Below, piece by piece: positions 21,260 to 33,310 of a DNA stretch of 64,000 nucleotides (positions are counted from its first letter, which is position 1; every line of letters starts with the position of its first letter). The notes under the pieces are model-generated. The model was given only the letters and a program-made list of their open reading frames with translations. It made no database searches and was not told the origin of the DNA. This DNA is from Heliocidaris erythrogramma (lineage: Eukaryota; Echinodermata; Echinoidea; Camarodonta; Echinometridae), in NCBI GenBank assembly GCA_025617745.1, contig CM046856.1, forward strand, positions 43,081,049 to 43,145,048, written 5' to 3'. The position numbers and the translations under genes are program-made.

Positions 21260-22659
21260 ACTAGAAATGTCCATTGCCGTACAATGCAAATGTATCCCAC
21301 TGGCAGCGATTCGAAGGAGGGACAAAGAACCTCCCCCCCTCCCCTCCCTCAAACAAAAGGATGGCGTAGAGATTGCCGCCAGTGGCCCGGACTATTGCCA
21401 ACACCAGGAGCAGCATCACCAAAACGATGTGTGCAGATTAGAGTATAATGCATCTCTATAGAAAATTCGAAAGAAATCTGTCAAGAAATGTAACTTCAGA
21501 GCGCACACAAGATATCCACTAAAATATGACCTTTGACCCTATGAAAGACGGAACACTGGGGGCAGCATCACCAAAAACTGTAGAGGTCTAGAGTAATCTA
21601 TGATGGACCTCCATAAAAAATCTGAAAGAAATCAGTCAACAAATAATAAATAAAATAAAATAACTAATAAATAATAATAATCCAATTAAAGTCCACTCCA
21701 AATTTTATTAACCGAAATGGAAATTATTTTTGCCCAATTGATCGTGGGCCCGTGGCCCCGTCAGCCACTGTGCAGCGCCAGATCGATGTTGCACTATCCC
21801 TTCAATTGTTGAACGCCAAACAAGGTAGCAGCTACTCCCATCTTTTAACGTCTTTTGGTATGACGCGGCCGCTCTACTGACTGAGCCAACACATCGGTGT
21901 CCTCCAGAATGCATGCAACCAAAATATGACATTTGACCCTATAAAAAGTGGAACACTGGGGGCAGCATCAGCAAACAATAGAATCTGTGTAGATTTCACT
22001 AAGACACACCTCCATATAAAATTTGAAAGAAATACGTCAAGAAATGTGGAAGTTAGAGTGCACAAAAGACATATGACCTTTGACCCTATAAAGGACGGAA
22101 CAATGAAGGCAGCATCACCAAAAAGTAAAGATGTGTAGATTATACCAAGTTACATCTCCATGGAAAATTTAAACGAAATCCGTCAAGAAATGTGGCCTGC
22201 AGAGTGCATTCGCGCCATCCCCTGAAGTATGACCTTTGAGCCTATAAAAGACGGGACACTAGTTGCAGCATCACCAAAAACTATAGGTTTTTAGATTACA
22301 CCAAGAGACACCTTCATGCAAAATTTGAACGAAATCCGTTGAGAAATGTGACCGCCAGAGCGCACACAAGAGTGCACACAAGACATCTATCAATATATGA
22401 CCTTTGACCCTATAAAAGACGGAACACTGGAGGCAGCATCACCAAAATCTAGAGGTTTCTAGATTATACCAAGAGACACCTTCATGCAAAATTTGAACAA
22501 AATCCGTTCAGAAATGTGACCGCTAGAGCGCACACAAGAGTGCACACAAGACATCTATCAATATATGACCTTTGACCCTATAAAAGACGGAACACTGGAG
22601 GCAGCATCACCAAAAGCACGCAGCTAAATCCAAAGTAGATGGCATTCTGCCGGGGGATA
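21260..22659. mobile_element. Tandem-unit element (family C), copy 1, with SINE insertion
   Basis: Starts CTAGAAATGTCCATTGC and GTATCCCACTGGCAGC, ends TGCCGGGGGATAA. Between lie about six imperfect 150-170-base units, each with TATGACCTTTGACCCTATAA, GACGGAACACTGG, GCAGCATCACCAAAA, then AAATTTGAAMGAAATCCGT. A reverse-oriented SINE interrupts the first units. The second copy is at 62400-63816. The short Pro/Asp-rich open frames are incidental. Confidence 0.8.
21645..21898 (-). mobile_element. tRNA-derived SINE, reverse orientation, head partly deleted
   Basis: Reversed, this matches the SINE at 38300-38548: GGCTCAGTCAGTAGAGCG, then GCGTCATACCAAAAGACGTT, TTTGGCGTTCAACAATTG, the ATCGATCTGG-type segment and a tail in ATTATTATT. 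The tRNA-like head lacks the B-box portion present in the other copy, so it is dead for polymerase III. It is inserted within family C element copy 1. Confidence 0.8.
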
Positions 22660-22696
22660 ATATTAAAAAACTAGAAATATCACTGAAGATGATGAT

Positions 22697-23113
22697 TAAT
22701 ACCCCCGCCCCGTGACAACAGCCTTTCTTGACTTTTGGTCAAGCTTCCGACACATCAAAAAAATATGTTGTACACATCTTCCCAGTAAGACCAATGTGTG
22801 TACCAAATTTCATGACTTTCGGTCAAAAACTGAGGAAGTAGTTCGATCCGCAAGGTGTTTCCTTGATTTTCTGCCATAAATATGCCGTTACCATGGCAAC
22901 GCACATTCCGACTCATCTGAAAAATATGTCTTGCACATCTTCCCACCAAGACCAATGTGTGTACCAAATTTCATGACTTTTGGTCAAAAACTGAGAAAGT
23001 AGTTCGATCCGCAAGATTTGCATCAGACCGACCGCCCGACCGACCGCCGAACAGTTGACGGATTCCTATATATATATATATACCCCCTTCCAACTTCGTT
23101 TGGCGGGGGTATA
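22697..23113. mobile_element. Short-TIR tandem-unit element (family B), copy 1, carrying an X-box-like site
   Basis: Ends TAATACCCCCGCC and GGCGGGGGTATAAT are inverted. Two and a half units repeat ATATGTCTTGCACATCTTCC, AAGACCAATGTGTGTACC, AAATTTCATGACTTTYGGTC and GTTCGATCCGCAAG. A perfect GTTACCATGGCAAC lies at 22887-22900. The right side has GACCGACCGCCC repeats and a short TA run. Copy 2 is at 27742-28385. Confidence 0.8.
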
Positions 23114-25907
23114 ATAAAGTAATAATGATTAATAACTAAAATCACAAAATTTGGTGTACTGTATACCGGTACTGCATTACTGTATACCGGTAATAAGACA
23201 TTCAAGACTTAAAATATTGTGAGTCTGAGTCATAATGATAGCAGAGAACCTCTGAAATTTATAAATGTATTAAATGTATGTGATATTCTAAAAAAATGAA
23301 ATATTTTTGAAAAAGAAGATGAAAGAAGAAAATTACAAAAATGTATAACGAAGAAGGAAAAGTTGACATTTCCTTAAATGCGAAGCTTCATATGAGCGAG
23401 AATCAGCGTTGACGTAAAATTGCATGAACGCTCTCCACAAGAAACCGTGTTTTAAAACAGTGTTTTGGATCGTGATTCATGTTTGAGAATCTAGCTTCAA
23501 AATTAGCTTGAATGCACCCTAAGACAGCTCTCGACAAGAGCAATTCCATTACCAGTACAAAGGATTACCTCTAAAAACAAGAAAACTTACTTCCAACTTT
23601 TAGTTTTGCTCTCTTCCTGAGGTAATTTTAGTAAGCTAGAATTGAAAGAGAACTTCTACCATGTAATGAATGGATAACCCATTAGGTAAATGATTGCACA
23701 ATGCTCCATATATGCTATCAATTCTTCAGTACTGCCAGCCATGCATGTCTCACAGCTCAGTGCAACACTACTGATTTTATCAGGGGATACACACAAATTA
23801 CCCAATCACTGCTAAATATAGCTTACTTTTTTTCTTTTCCTCAAGGTCCTTGTATTGCCAAATGCACGAGCAATTACTCTGCAGACATGCAGTGATCTAT
23901 GTACATGTACTTGACAGAAAATCTCGTGCAAGAAGCCATGTACCTGTTTGTAACATGTGACTGTTGTACTGAACTTACATTAACTACCCAGCAGGGCAAA
24001 AAATACTTTTGCATTCACAGATCTTTTAGGCCTCACTCTTAAAGGGATTCAGTAACTTTGTGGAGGCTTGATTTAATAAATTGTTTAATTTTGATATCTG
24101 TCTTGTATAATGATGTTCAGAAGGATAAATAAATAGCCAGGCATAGAAAGGTTTTCAAATATATAATGTTATTATTAAGGTATCTATGACTGAATACTCC
24201 CATTTACAAAAATGTATGGCCATACGCTTTAGTCTAACACTGAGTCTATGGGGGAAAATGAGTCTGGCATTTCCGGTCACTTGCAGGTTTACTTTTGTGA
24301 AGGATATGATGATTTTGAAGTGCTTCCCCCCCCCCCCCCCCCTGGGCTTCATTTTTATACCATATTACATACAATGATAGCATGTAAGGCCAGGCAGCTC
24401 AGATTTTATCAAGCCTCTACAAAGTTACCAAATCACTTTAAGAATTGTGGATTTTCTTCAACAGCAAAAAAATTGCTACATATATGTACATGTATTTTTA
24501 GGTTTACAAACATATACACTGTACAATTGTTTCTGATACAGCATAAATCACAAAATCCAACAAAATATTCAATGCCCTTCAAAAAAGTTTTGAGCTTACC
24601 AGAGATAAATCGCTAATCTCTCCCGTGTACTATGCATTAAATATTGAAATATCATCAATTTTGTTTGGTAAAAGAATTTTCAGTAATTAGTACAGAAACA
24701 TGTTGGAAAGAATAAAAATTAGGGGGGGGGGGTAGGGTTGAACCAAGTCCAGCTAAATAGCAGTAAGACATTCACTGATGGCCGCGCTATATATTACTTT
24801 TGTTGTGATGCCTGTACAGGGATGCGATATGAGTTTCCCATTAATAAGCTAATATGTCTTAGTCAAGAATGGGTCTAAAACGCTATTGAAAAATGACTTA
24901 AACATCGATTTAAATCATATTCATCTTTCCTCAGCTACATCCAGATCGCCTCGGAAGTGATAGTTTGTCCCATCACCTTCACCATGGTAATTATTTGCTT
25001 ATTAACTGCCAAGTTTTGCTAATTAATACTATACACCACCCAACAATTATCACAATAAACTGTAGTTGAGATGGTTCAGCCAAACTGTCTAAATGAGCAA
25101 TACGTATTCAGAATTGTCATGCATCCACTGTGCCATGAAAAAAAAGGGTGACAAATGACCATCTACAAGTATTTTGCAAAGTTTATGCAGAGGGGGCCAT
25201 AATTATAATAACACCATCTTCACTTTCTTCCCTCTGTACAGTCTTGCTTTTCATAATATTCTGATGAAAGGTTCTTCTGTACTTTTCCTCAATTCATATT
25301 ATTCCTATTTCAACCAAAAACTAATCTAAACGACTTAAAGGACTGTCATTAAATCTTGCCACTTTCAAGCTAACAGAATTGCAACACATTTCCTGCACCT
25401 TCCCCCTTCCTGTTCAAAAAACCTGGACTAAATGGATTATTTTTAGGATTTGATAAGAAGATTTGAGCTAGGCATGTAGTAGTACTAGTACCAAACACAT
25501 GAAATCTTCAAATATACAGCAAAGAATTACACTCGCAAAAACAAAAAGGATGCAATTACCCCAGTTTCCCCTACTTTCTTTAAACATGTTAGAAATTGAC
25601 ACTTTTTTTAAAAGTACAGCAAAAATGTGTGCTCGCAAGGTAAATCACTGAGTCACCACTTGGTATCTGAACAATCACAACTTTACAACACTTTCTTATA
25701 CTTAGTCAGATTTTCCTCAAACTTTCACTGATTTCTTTCTCTCAATGGTATGCCTTTATTTAAAGCTAACTTGTTGCTAGGGTGTAATTCCTATTTCATA
25801 CCTTTTAATTTTTATGTCTTAATCAATAACATGTAATAGAATTTCCCAAACGTTTTCTGTTATATCATGTTTTGGGTCAACTGCTCTTACCAACAGCAAA
25901 ACATAAA
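23114..25907. other. Non-coding intronic DNA, nothing recognised except homopolymer runs
   Basis: No exon or complete element recognised. A C run at about 24328-24342 and a G run at about 24722-24731. The open frames around 24155-24616 cross the C run and give poly-Pro/Gly, so they are rejected. Confidence 0.4.
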
Positions 25908-26116
25908 GGCCCAAATTCACAAAGGAGGTTTGGTTTAATCCATGGTTTAAACCCCCTCCTGGGTTTTTAAGCGTACGTGCACACAGAATCAGATCCAATC
26001 ATATATTTTCTTTGAGCGCGCGCATGGGCAATGTGCGCTTATTTACGCCTATTTCAGTACGCTTACTGAGGTTTAAACCATGGTTTAGGTTTAAACCTCC
26101 TTTGTGAATTTGGGCC
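25908..26116. mobile_element. 209-base MITE with GGCCCAAATTC ends
   Basis: The ends are inverted over about 45 bases: GGCCCAAATTCACAAAGGAG on both strands, then GGTTT and CCATGGTTTAAACC. Both sides are flanked by AAA, so a three-base duplication is possible but not distinctive. The centre has GCGCGCGCATGGGCAATGTG. Non-coding. Confidence 0.8.
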
Positions 26117-26318
26117 AAACTGACCAGGATCTGACCAAATACTCTCCCTCACCGATGACACGTTGACAAATCTAATGTGTCATCAAACTCACATGTACAC
26201 AAAAGGCATGGCTATCCCATGACAGCGGGGGTCTACATATGGGAGTCTACAACAGACCCCAGAAAAAAAAAAGGCTTAGTGAAGAGCCCTGCCTACAGTC
26301 ACCTGTATGTAAACCTAT

Positions 26319-27652
26319 ACAAGGGAAATGCCCTGGGCAGTCTCGCCTGCATTAATAGCAAAATTATTGGGGCAAAATTTTGGTGAAAATCAAAGGTTGG
26401 GGGTACTTAAGGGGTGCTGCCCCTGGACCTGAGCCCCCCCCCCCCCACCCCTGTATGGGACAGGTACCCCATTTGTGTATTAAAATCCCCTTCAACTCAG
26501 ATTTATTGGACAGTGAAGTTCATTTGAAATTAAGCTGTGTGTTTTAAAAAAGCAGAATATGTGTACATGAAATACATGTATTTGCCATTGGGACACTTTT
26601 GGGGTGCTGCCCCTCCATCAGACCCCTTGAAGAAAATCTACTATACTTGAAACATTTTAAGTCTCCTTCCCCTAAGAATCATTCCTTCCTAGTGTGGTTA
26701 CATTCTACAGGTAGCAATATATGTAGGTTGTACAGAAGGAGGAAGAATGTCCATTTGGTGTCACAGGTTCTTGGGGGCACAATGCCCCCCCTCCTACTCC
26801 CTCCTTAAGGACTACATGTAAGTACCCTATTTGCATTAATCTAGATCCTCTTTGCCTGAGGATGATTCTTACCCAATTTGGTGAAAACCCAGCCAAGCAT
26901 TTAAAAATATCTCATTTCCACAATAGGGCACTTTAGAGGTGCTGCCCCTGAGCCCCCTCGGGGGGCAATGTACCCCGTTTAAGAAATTGAAGTCTACTTC
27001 CTCTAAGGATGATACCAACTTTGCTACAGGGCTTAAAGAAGAAGAAGAAGCAAAACTTAATTACTTAATTACTGCCATTATTGGTGCTCTTGTGGGTGGT
27101 GCCCCCAAGACTTTACCCCCCCCCCCAATATGTATTGATGTAGATCCTCCTTGCCTAAGGATGATCCCTGCCAATTTTGGTTGAAATCCACTACCAACAA
27201 AGTTTCGGGAAGAAGTCAATTGCATGTATACTACATGTACATGTACATACCTGGTACATATGTATTGAGAGACAAAACTGAATTTTACCAAAAACTTAAC
27301 CGAGTTAAACTGAAGGTGACCTTTAATGTGATGAAAATATAAGATTGGGGTATTCATTTGAAAAGGAGAACATAAAGACAATTCATACCAAGAATGATGC
27401 CAAGTTTCAAAAGAACTTGAACAAATACTTTTGAAATAAAGTAAAAAACTTATCCTCGGGTTAAGCTTTTAGAACACAATTGAATTCAATTGACCTTAAT
27501 TGACCTTTGACCTTGACTTTTGACCTGAAATTTGTTCCACATTATTTGTGATACTCTACAACCCTTGTGTGCAAGTTTCATGAAAATTGAACATATACTT
27601 TTGAAATGAGAGCATTTCCAAAATGCGACATCGTCGGAAAAGCAGGCGAGGC
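26319..27652. mobile_element. Dispersed 1.3-kb repeat, copy 2
   Basis: Collinear with 4758-6018 in the same orientation: start ACAAGGGAAATGCCC, GGGTGCTGCCCC segments, CTTGCCTAAGGATGATCCCT, GACCTTAATTGACCTTTGAC, and the end GCAGGCGAGGC. Spacing and homopolymer lengths differ, so the copies are old. Open frames in it (for example 27061-27381 minus) are incidental. Confidence 0.75.
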
Positions 27653-27741
27653 AAAAAATAATGAAAAGATATCCCAAAGAAGTTTATTACAAGTCAACGT
27701 ATTCTATACAAACAAGAATCACAATTATCACTAAAGGTGAT

Positions 27742-28385
27742 TAATACCCCCGCACCAATGTGTGTGCCAAATTCCCTGAGCATTGCTCAAAAAATGAGGA
27801 AGTGGTTTGATCTGCAATATTTTCCCGTTTTATTGCCATATGTCGTTACCATGGCAACGCAGTTTGCAACACATTGAAACAATATGTCTTGCACATCTTC
27901 ACCACAAGAACAATGTGTGTGCCTAATTTCATAAGCACTGCTTGAAAAAGTGAAGAAGTTGTTTGCTCCGAAGTATTTTCCTGATTTATTGCCATATGTC
28001 GTTACCATGGAAACGCAGTTTCCGACACATTCCGAAAATATGTCCATCTTCATCCCAAGACAAATGCGTGTGCCAAATTTCATGAGCATTGCTCGAAAAT
28101 TAGAAAATAGTTCGATCCGCAAGATTTCCCAGATTTATTGCCATAATATGCCATTACCAGGGCAACGTACATTGTAGTTCCGACACATTAACAAAATATG
28201 TCTTGCACATCTTCATCTCAAGACCAATGTGTGTGGCGAATTTCACGAATTTCACGAGCATTGCTTGAAAAATGAGGAAGTAGTTCGATACGCAAGATTT
28301 GGAATGGACCGACCGCCCACCTGCCCGCCAGACCTTACGCTGATTCCTACATGTACCCCCTTCAAACTTTGTTTGGCGGGGGTAT
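27742..28385. mobile_element. Short-TIR tandem-unit element (family B), copy 2, with two X-box-like sites
   Basis: Starts TTAATACCCCCGC and ends GTTTGGCGGGGGTATC. About four units each carry ATATGTC, TTGCACATCTTC, AATGTGTGTGCC, AATTTCATRAGCA and GTTCGATCCGCAAG or a variant. GTTACCATGGCAAC lies at 27845-27858 and GTTACCATGGAAAC at 28001-28014; the last unit has a decayed ATTACCAGGGCAAC. Confidence 0.8.
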
Positions 28386-29560
28386 CAAAATATAATTCTA
28401 CCCCTAAATCCTCTTCCCTGCTAAGACCAAGACCTTAACTCAAATCTTTTTACACCGAGTCAATACCCTGGACTCCGAGCAAATGCTATCTGCATTCCTG
28501 ATTCCTTGCATATCCAACACAAAACAGCCCAGGAGAAATTTTACCAAAGAACTGCAACTGCAACAGTGAATAATTATAAAAAAATATCTTTTTTCTTACA
28601 GAAGAAAATAAATAAAATGTCAAATATTAGGCCAAGTAAAAATTGGGTTTCTCATCAGGAGTTTCAAAATTAAGGAATCTGATATAAATCTAAATACATG
28701 TACTGTATATTTCCCCAAACATGCAAATCCTGTCACTTCAACACAAATTTTCTGGATTCAATTTTCTTTGTCCACGCACTTCTAATACTGAAAACAAGGA
28801 ATAACTCTAATATACTGTACATGTCTATGACTTTTGTTACTTCACTTTCTAGATTTTCTTCTATTCTTTATTTCATATCCACAAAAAAAGTAAAAAATAA
28901 AATAAATCTTGAAAAGGGATCTAGCTGCATAGCTGGGGGGGGGGGGGGGGGGAATGTAGGAGGGGAAAAGGAAATAGGAATAATTTCTACTTGGCCAATG
29001 TTTAATTATTTCTTTTGCCAAATAATAAAGTCAAGAATCATGCAAACAAGTAACAAGTAGATGGTCTTCCTAACTACTTTGCATAGAATGCCATTGTCAC
29101 TGTATTAGAATGGAAAAAGACACCCATCTATGCAATATTTGTAACAGGTTTCATCATGAAAAATACCATTAATTCATGACAAATCTAACTCTAAACCCAC
29201 CATAGAAATATCTGTATTGATTATGTTGGCAAAATTTCACAGGCACTATTGAGAAATAGGCACACCTACAGACAGGCATTGACCATATGGTTGCACACAC
29301 ACCCAAACATATGTTCAATGAATAATTTTAGATATTTGAACTAGACAGGGAAAAAACAATGAAAACAAGTCCATATATGATTTTTAACATATCCAACACA
29401 CAGGAGGAGTCAATATAACATATAAAATTGTTGGAAGAGAGCAAATTTTAGCCCTTCAACCCTTCTCAGCTGTTGTAAACATTACATTGCCATATGCAGG
29501 AGAAAGTCACTGCACTGTATACACATGTATCTAGCACACACAAACTGCGCACACACTCAC
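28386..29560. other. Non-coding, presumed start of the long LARP4-like intron
   Basis: Lies just 3' of the donor at 29560 on the minus strand. AT-rich, with a G run at about 28936-28952. No repeat family recognised. Confidence 0.4.
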
Positions 29561-29728
29561 TGTTTGAGCTGCAGCAGCCGACAAATCGTCCCCTTTCTTA
29601 GGCCGGTCACTCGTCATGGGCAACAGGCTAAATTTCACTTTAGGTCCAGTGTTTGTATCCTCACTATCTGATCCACTGTCGGACGACAGGACAACTGTCC
29701 AGATACCTTGAGGTGGAAAAATCAACAT
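29561..29728 (-). CDS. Putative first coding exon of the LARP4-like gene
   Basis: An open frame of 56 codons ends exactly at a good donor, CTCAAACA then GTGAGT (29560-29555), in phase 0, matching the phase-0 start of the PAM2 exon at 2836. Two starts are possible. The ATG at 29728 has A at -3 and an in-frame TAG four codons upstream. The ATG at 29617 gives MTSDRPKKGDDLSAAAAQT, close to the MTSD start I recall for LARP4B, but has a weaker context. The stretch between is acidic and Ser-rich (SSDSGSDSEDTN). Alternatively, TTTTTCCACCTCAAG at 29721-29707 could be an acceptor, making this an internal exon from 29706. The join to the PAM2 exon would span 26.7 kb and is inferred from phase and resemblance only; intermediate exons may exist. 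Confidence 0.5.
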
Positions 29729-30350
29729 TGTGATAGGCTATGTCACTCCCAGAAAATAAAGAAACAGATTGCACAAAGTAAGTTTCGGCAGCGCTCTTCG
29801 AGCGCCGCACTGCACACACACTAATGTTTTTTCTCTTTTCTGCCTAGTCTCACACACAATCCCAGCCCGTATACTGATCGGACGTAGGATTTTAGTCGGG
29901 GGCTGAATGATCCATACGGTCACAGATATGTACACTATTCCAATGGACAGGAATGATATTGCCACGATACATCTGTGACTGAGCGGTATAAACAACGATA
30001 CAAACTTCGTGATTGAAAACCTGTTCGCATCTTTCCTGATCGGAAGGCCCGATGTGTGCACGCGACACTGCGGGAACTAAATTTAGAAAAGCAGGCAGCT
30101 CAAAATTCATGTGGGGGTTTTTGCATTATGAAGCTTTATGCCGAATTATGCCAGTGAAATCAAGAAAATGTCGTACCGCCCACGCGCGAGTTTCGCTCAC
30201 TTGCGTGCGACCTACGTAATCAACACGTAAGAGGGCAAAGATAGATTCAATGTTCTCAGGCAAAAATAAGAGTTAACGATTTGACTCGCGAGCTTCAGTA
30301 TCTCGTTGCTCGTCTCCTTCGAGAAGACGTGGGGATATGTGCTCTTAGAA
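29729..30350 (-). promoter_or_regulatory. Candidate 5' region of the LARP4-like gene
   Basis: Directly upstream of the putative first exon on the minus strand. It is richer in CpG than the surrounding introns (for example ACCGCCCACGCGCGAGTTTC near 30174-30193 and CGTGCGACCTACGTAATC near 30203). No TATA box in a convincing place, no repeat family and no credible protein. Calling it a promoter is inference from position and CpG content. Confidence 0.35.
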
Positions 30351-31403
30351 ATTGGGGATGAGATTGTAGGGATTTTATTCAACGATGCAGAATGGTTGGA
30401 AAGTTGCTAACTAAACTGCACCGACTATATGCAACGCCAATACAAGTCAATAGCGCAGATATGTTCGGTATATACGGTACACATGCACAGCGGCCAACGT
30501 TAACACACAATGCACACATATGCACACAGAGTATTCCACGTGACAACGTCCGACATGCGGTTTGAACAAACACCGGCGAGCTAGAGTATACATGGTATAG
30601 GGCTTATACTTACTGCAAATTGTAATATTTGAGCGAATTGTAGGCAATAAGTATGCCTACAAGGTAATGCCAATGACTTATAAACCTGTGCTGCTGGTTG
30701 CAACTGGAACACACGGATATCATCAAATTCCAACACAATTAACGGGTATAGTCGACTACGGTATCCTCCCTACCTATACCGCGAGGCCCAGGTTGTACGT
30801 TAAACACATGCGCGTTCGATCTTCAGCGACCTTTAAAATTCATCCGCTGAAGTAAATTAACACAACCGGTTAATTTGAATCTGGTTTATATTAACGCAAT
30901 ATCTGTTTGCATTTGATTAGCTGATAAATCCCATATTGATAGTATCTGGTATTCATACTTCTCTGAAATATTATTCTTTCATTTTACACATAAATTATGA
31001 TCGACATCGTACAAGGAGCACGTCCAGCTCCAGCGATTGTCGCATTGCGGATAGCCGGCCGGCCGTGTATACGCCCCTCGTGTGTATGGTTTGAAACCCG
31101 TTGCAACCACCAAGCTGCGCGAATATTCAAAACGGCTTCTGGTTTCACCATAAAATTGTACAATTTCTTGTTTAATCCGAAAAAAATAATGTATTTTGTA
31201 ATTAAATTATGAGAGACACATATTTTAATGTTTGAAAATACGTTGATTATCTCGGCCCGTGGTCGTTGATCGAATGATCAGGAGCTTCTCGGCTAAGTTA
31301 TGGTATTGGTACAGTGCGCACACACTCCGCCGCGCCGCCGGCGCGGCGTGCGTGGAGGAGGGCTAGCTCCCCGAACGCAAGGGATATTGGTCATGGCAAG
31401 GAG
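30351..31403. other. Unassigned intergenic DNA with a GC hairpin
   Basis: No gene recognised. A perfect GC hairpin lies at 31328-31348: CGCCGCGCC and GGCGCGGCG around a three-base loop. The open frame at 30997-31212 has no recognisable domain. Confidence 0.4.
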
Positions 31404-32149
31404 TAGTCCATGGGCCAGGAACCGAACAGGCTCCCCCCATGGCACACTTTTAAATGATGTTTTTCTGTTATAGGCCCGTCAGCTATCGGAATCTGCTTGT
31501 TTGCCATAAAGTTGGTGGTGGGTGTGGCCACGAGGGCTGTTACCATGGTAACGGATCAAGAAAAAAATGAATTTTAGGAAAATTCTTATAATTCCAATTC
31601 ACCAATCTAAAAATACTTGGCAAGCATCCTAAAATATGTATTGATCAGGGTGCCCGATTATTAGCTAGGACTCTCAACTATGATAATCCGCCTGTTTGAT
31701 GTAGGCCTACAGTTGGTGGTGGGTGTGGCCTCTAGGGCCGTTACTATTTACTAAAATACACTGGAATTTTATATTTGTAATTCAATAGCTTTAAAATATA
31801 TGGCAGGCATCCTAATATTATGTCGGCCTATTTCAAGCTGCCTGATCGACTGCAACCACAATCTGAGTCATTTAAAGTTATGGGCGTGTCAAAAAAGACC
31901 GTTGCTATGGAAACGGTCCAACAAAAAGCTGTTATTTGTGAAACAATCTATACCTAACCATTACAACAAAAAAGAAAGAGGTGTCTGCACAGTGTTTAAT
32001 AATGTTTTTATATTAGTTACCATGGTAACACGCCAGGGAATTGTATTTTAGAAAATAAAATAAAATTTGCAATTCACCATCACAAAAACAAAGTATAACC
32101 ATCCAACTATATGTATATGGGGGGGGGGGGGGGTAACATTGCTAGTCAT

Positions 32150-32415
32150 AAGGACCGCTTTTCATAATTATGGACCAGACCACTTATTCATAACGACCGC
32201 TGTCCATAACGCGTGACTAAATGAATAGCGTTTTGTATGAAAATGAGGTCCTTCTAAATAGCGAGCAACCATAGACAAACTTTACCTCGCTATTCATAAG
32301 GACCTCCATTCATAAGGACCACTATTCATAACTACAATGTATTCAAAAGGACCACTATTAATAAAGCATGTTAAATGAATTACGTTTTTTAATGAATATA
32401 GTGGTCCTTGTGGAT
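32150..32415. repeat. ATTCATAAGGACC palindromic array, copy 1
   Basis: Words close to GCTATTCATAAGGACC and its reverse GGTCCTTATGAATAG recur at least eight times in both orientations, giving a cruciform-capable segment. The better preserved relative lies at 53110-53490 and a fragment at 57140-57196. Confidence 0.75.
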
Positions 32416-32571
32416 AGCAAGCGGACCCCATATTGGGATGCCCGTTTAATTGCAAGCAGAATTGTAGTCATGCATTGGAAGTCACAATCATGTCAAAACA
32501 TGGCTGTTGCTATAGAAACAGTATGATAAAAATTGAACATTTCTGTAACTAACACTCTAGCGTACCCGATG

Positions 32572-32630
32572 GGGGGGGGGGGGAGGGCAGACTGCCCCCG
32601 ACAACTTTTTACCCAACCCCCCCCCCCCCC

Positions 32631-32667
<37 letters not shown>
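32572..32667. repeat. G run, then C15 followed by A36
   Basis: A G run at about 32571-32583, then about fifteen C and 36 A in a row ending at 32667. The minus-strand poly-Phe/Gly open frame at 32557-32760 is produced by these runs. The A run could be a retroposition tail, but no source sequence is identifiable. Confidence 0.85.
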
Positions 32668-32669
<2 letters not shown>

Positions 32670-33099
32670 AGTATAGATTCCTCCCCCTTTCTTTTAGAAC
32701 TTTTTTTGCTTGCTTGCTTGTCAGAGAATTGGACACCATAATATCTTGTATACCCCTCACTGTCTAAAAAAATAATTTTTGGACGGCTGGCGATAAAAAC
32801 AAAGTTTTTGAAGGGCTGGCGAGAAGAAAAAAAATACGGATCTCCCTACAAACAGTTTCCGCTCATCATTTTCTCGCAAGTTTTGCCCCTCTGCCACTGG
32901 TAACTAATCGATAAAAAACATAGAACAAGACAGTGTCTGTACAGCCTGAAATGGTGTTTATCTGTCAGCTAGGACCCTCAGCTATCACAATCGAAAGCTT
33001 CCTAATAAGCCACAAAGTTGGCTGTGGGTGAGACTGTCAAGGTAGATACCATGGTAAGGCATCAAGAAATATCTCATTTCTTTAATAATAAAGTAATTG

Positions 33100-33310
33100 A
33101 TCTTACTTACCCAGGATAGCCGCATCAGTAATATTACTGCCCTCCAATATTATCATTACCCAGCATTGCCCGGTATACATAATACATCTGGGTCAAGCGA
33201 AACAAAATGTGGGCAAAACACCTTGCCCAGGGATGTAAGCACCGATCAAGGATCGAATCCAAGACCTCTCGTATGAGAGTGAAAGGCCTTCACCAATATA
33301 TCACAGTGCT
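33100..33310 (-). mobile_element. tRNA-derived SINE inside X-box element copy 1
   Basis: Reversed, it reads ATATTGGTGAAGGCC, CTCTCATACGAGAGGTCTTG, GGATTCGATCC (B box), TTGATCGGTGCTTACATCCC, CCCAGATGTAT, CAGTAATATTACTGATGCGG and CCTGGGTAAGTAAGATC. The homologous SINE occupies the homologous place in copy 2 (43235-43460). Confidence 0.8.

Noticed and set aside
21260-22659. CRISPR-like array of regularly spaced repeats
   Set aside because: The units are imperfect 150-170-base tandem repeats without unique spacers, in eukaryotic DNA, with no cas genes.
29738-30110. Overlapping minus-strand frames just upstream of the putative LARP4-like first exon
   Set aside because: They are in different frames, lack motifs and more likely represent leader or promoter DNA.
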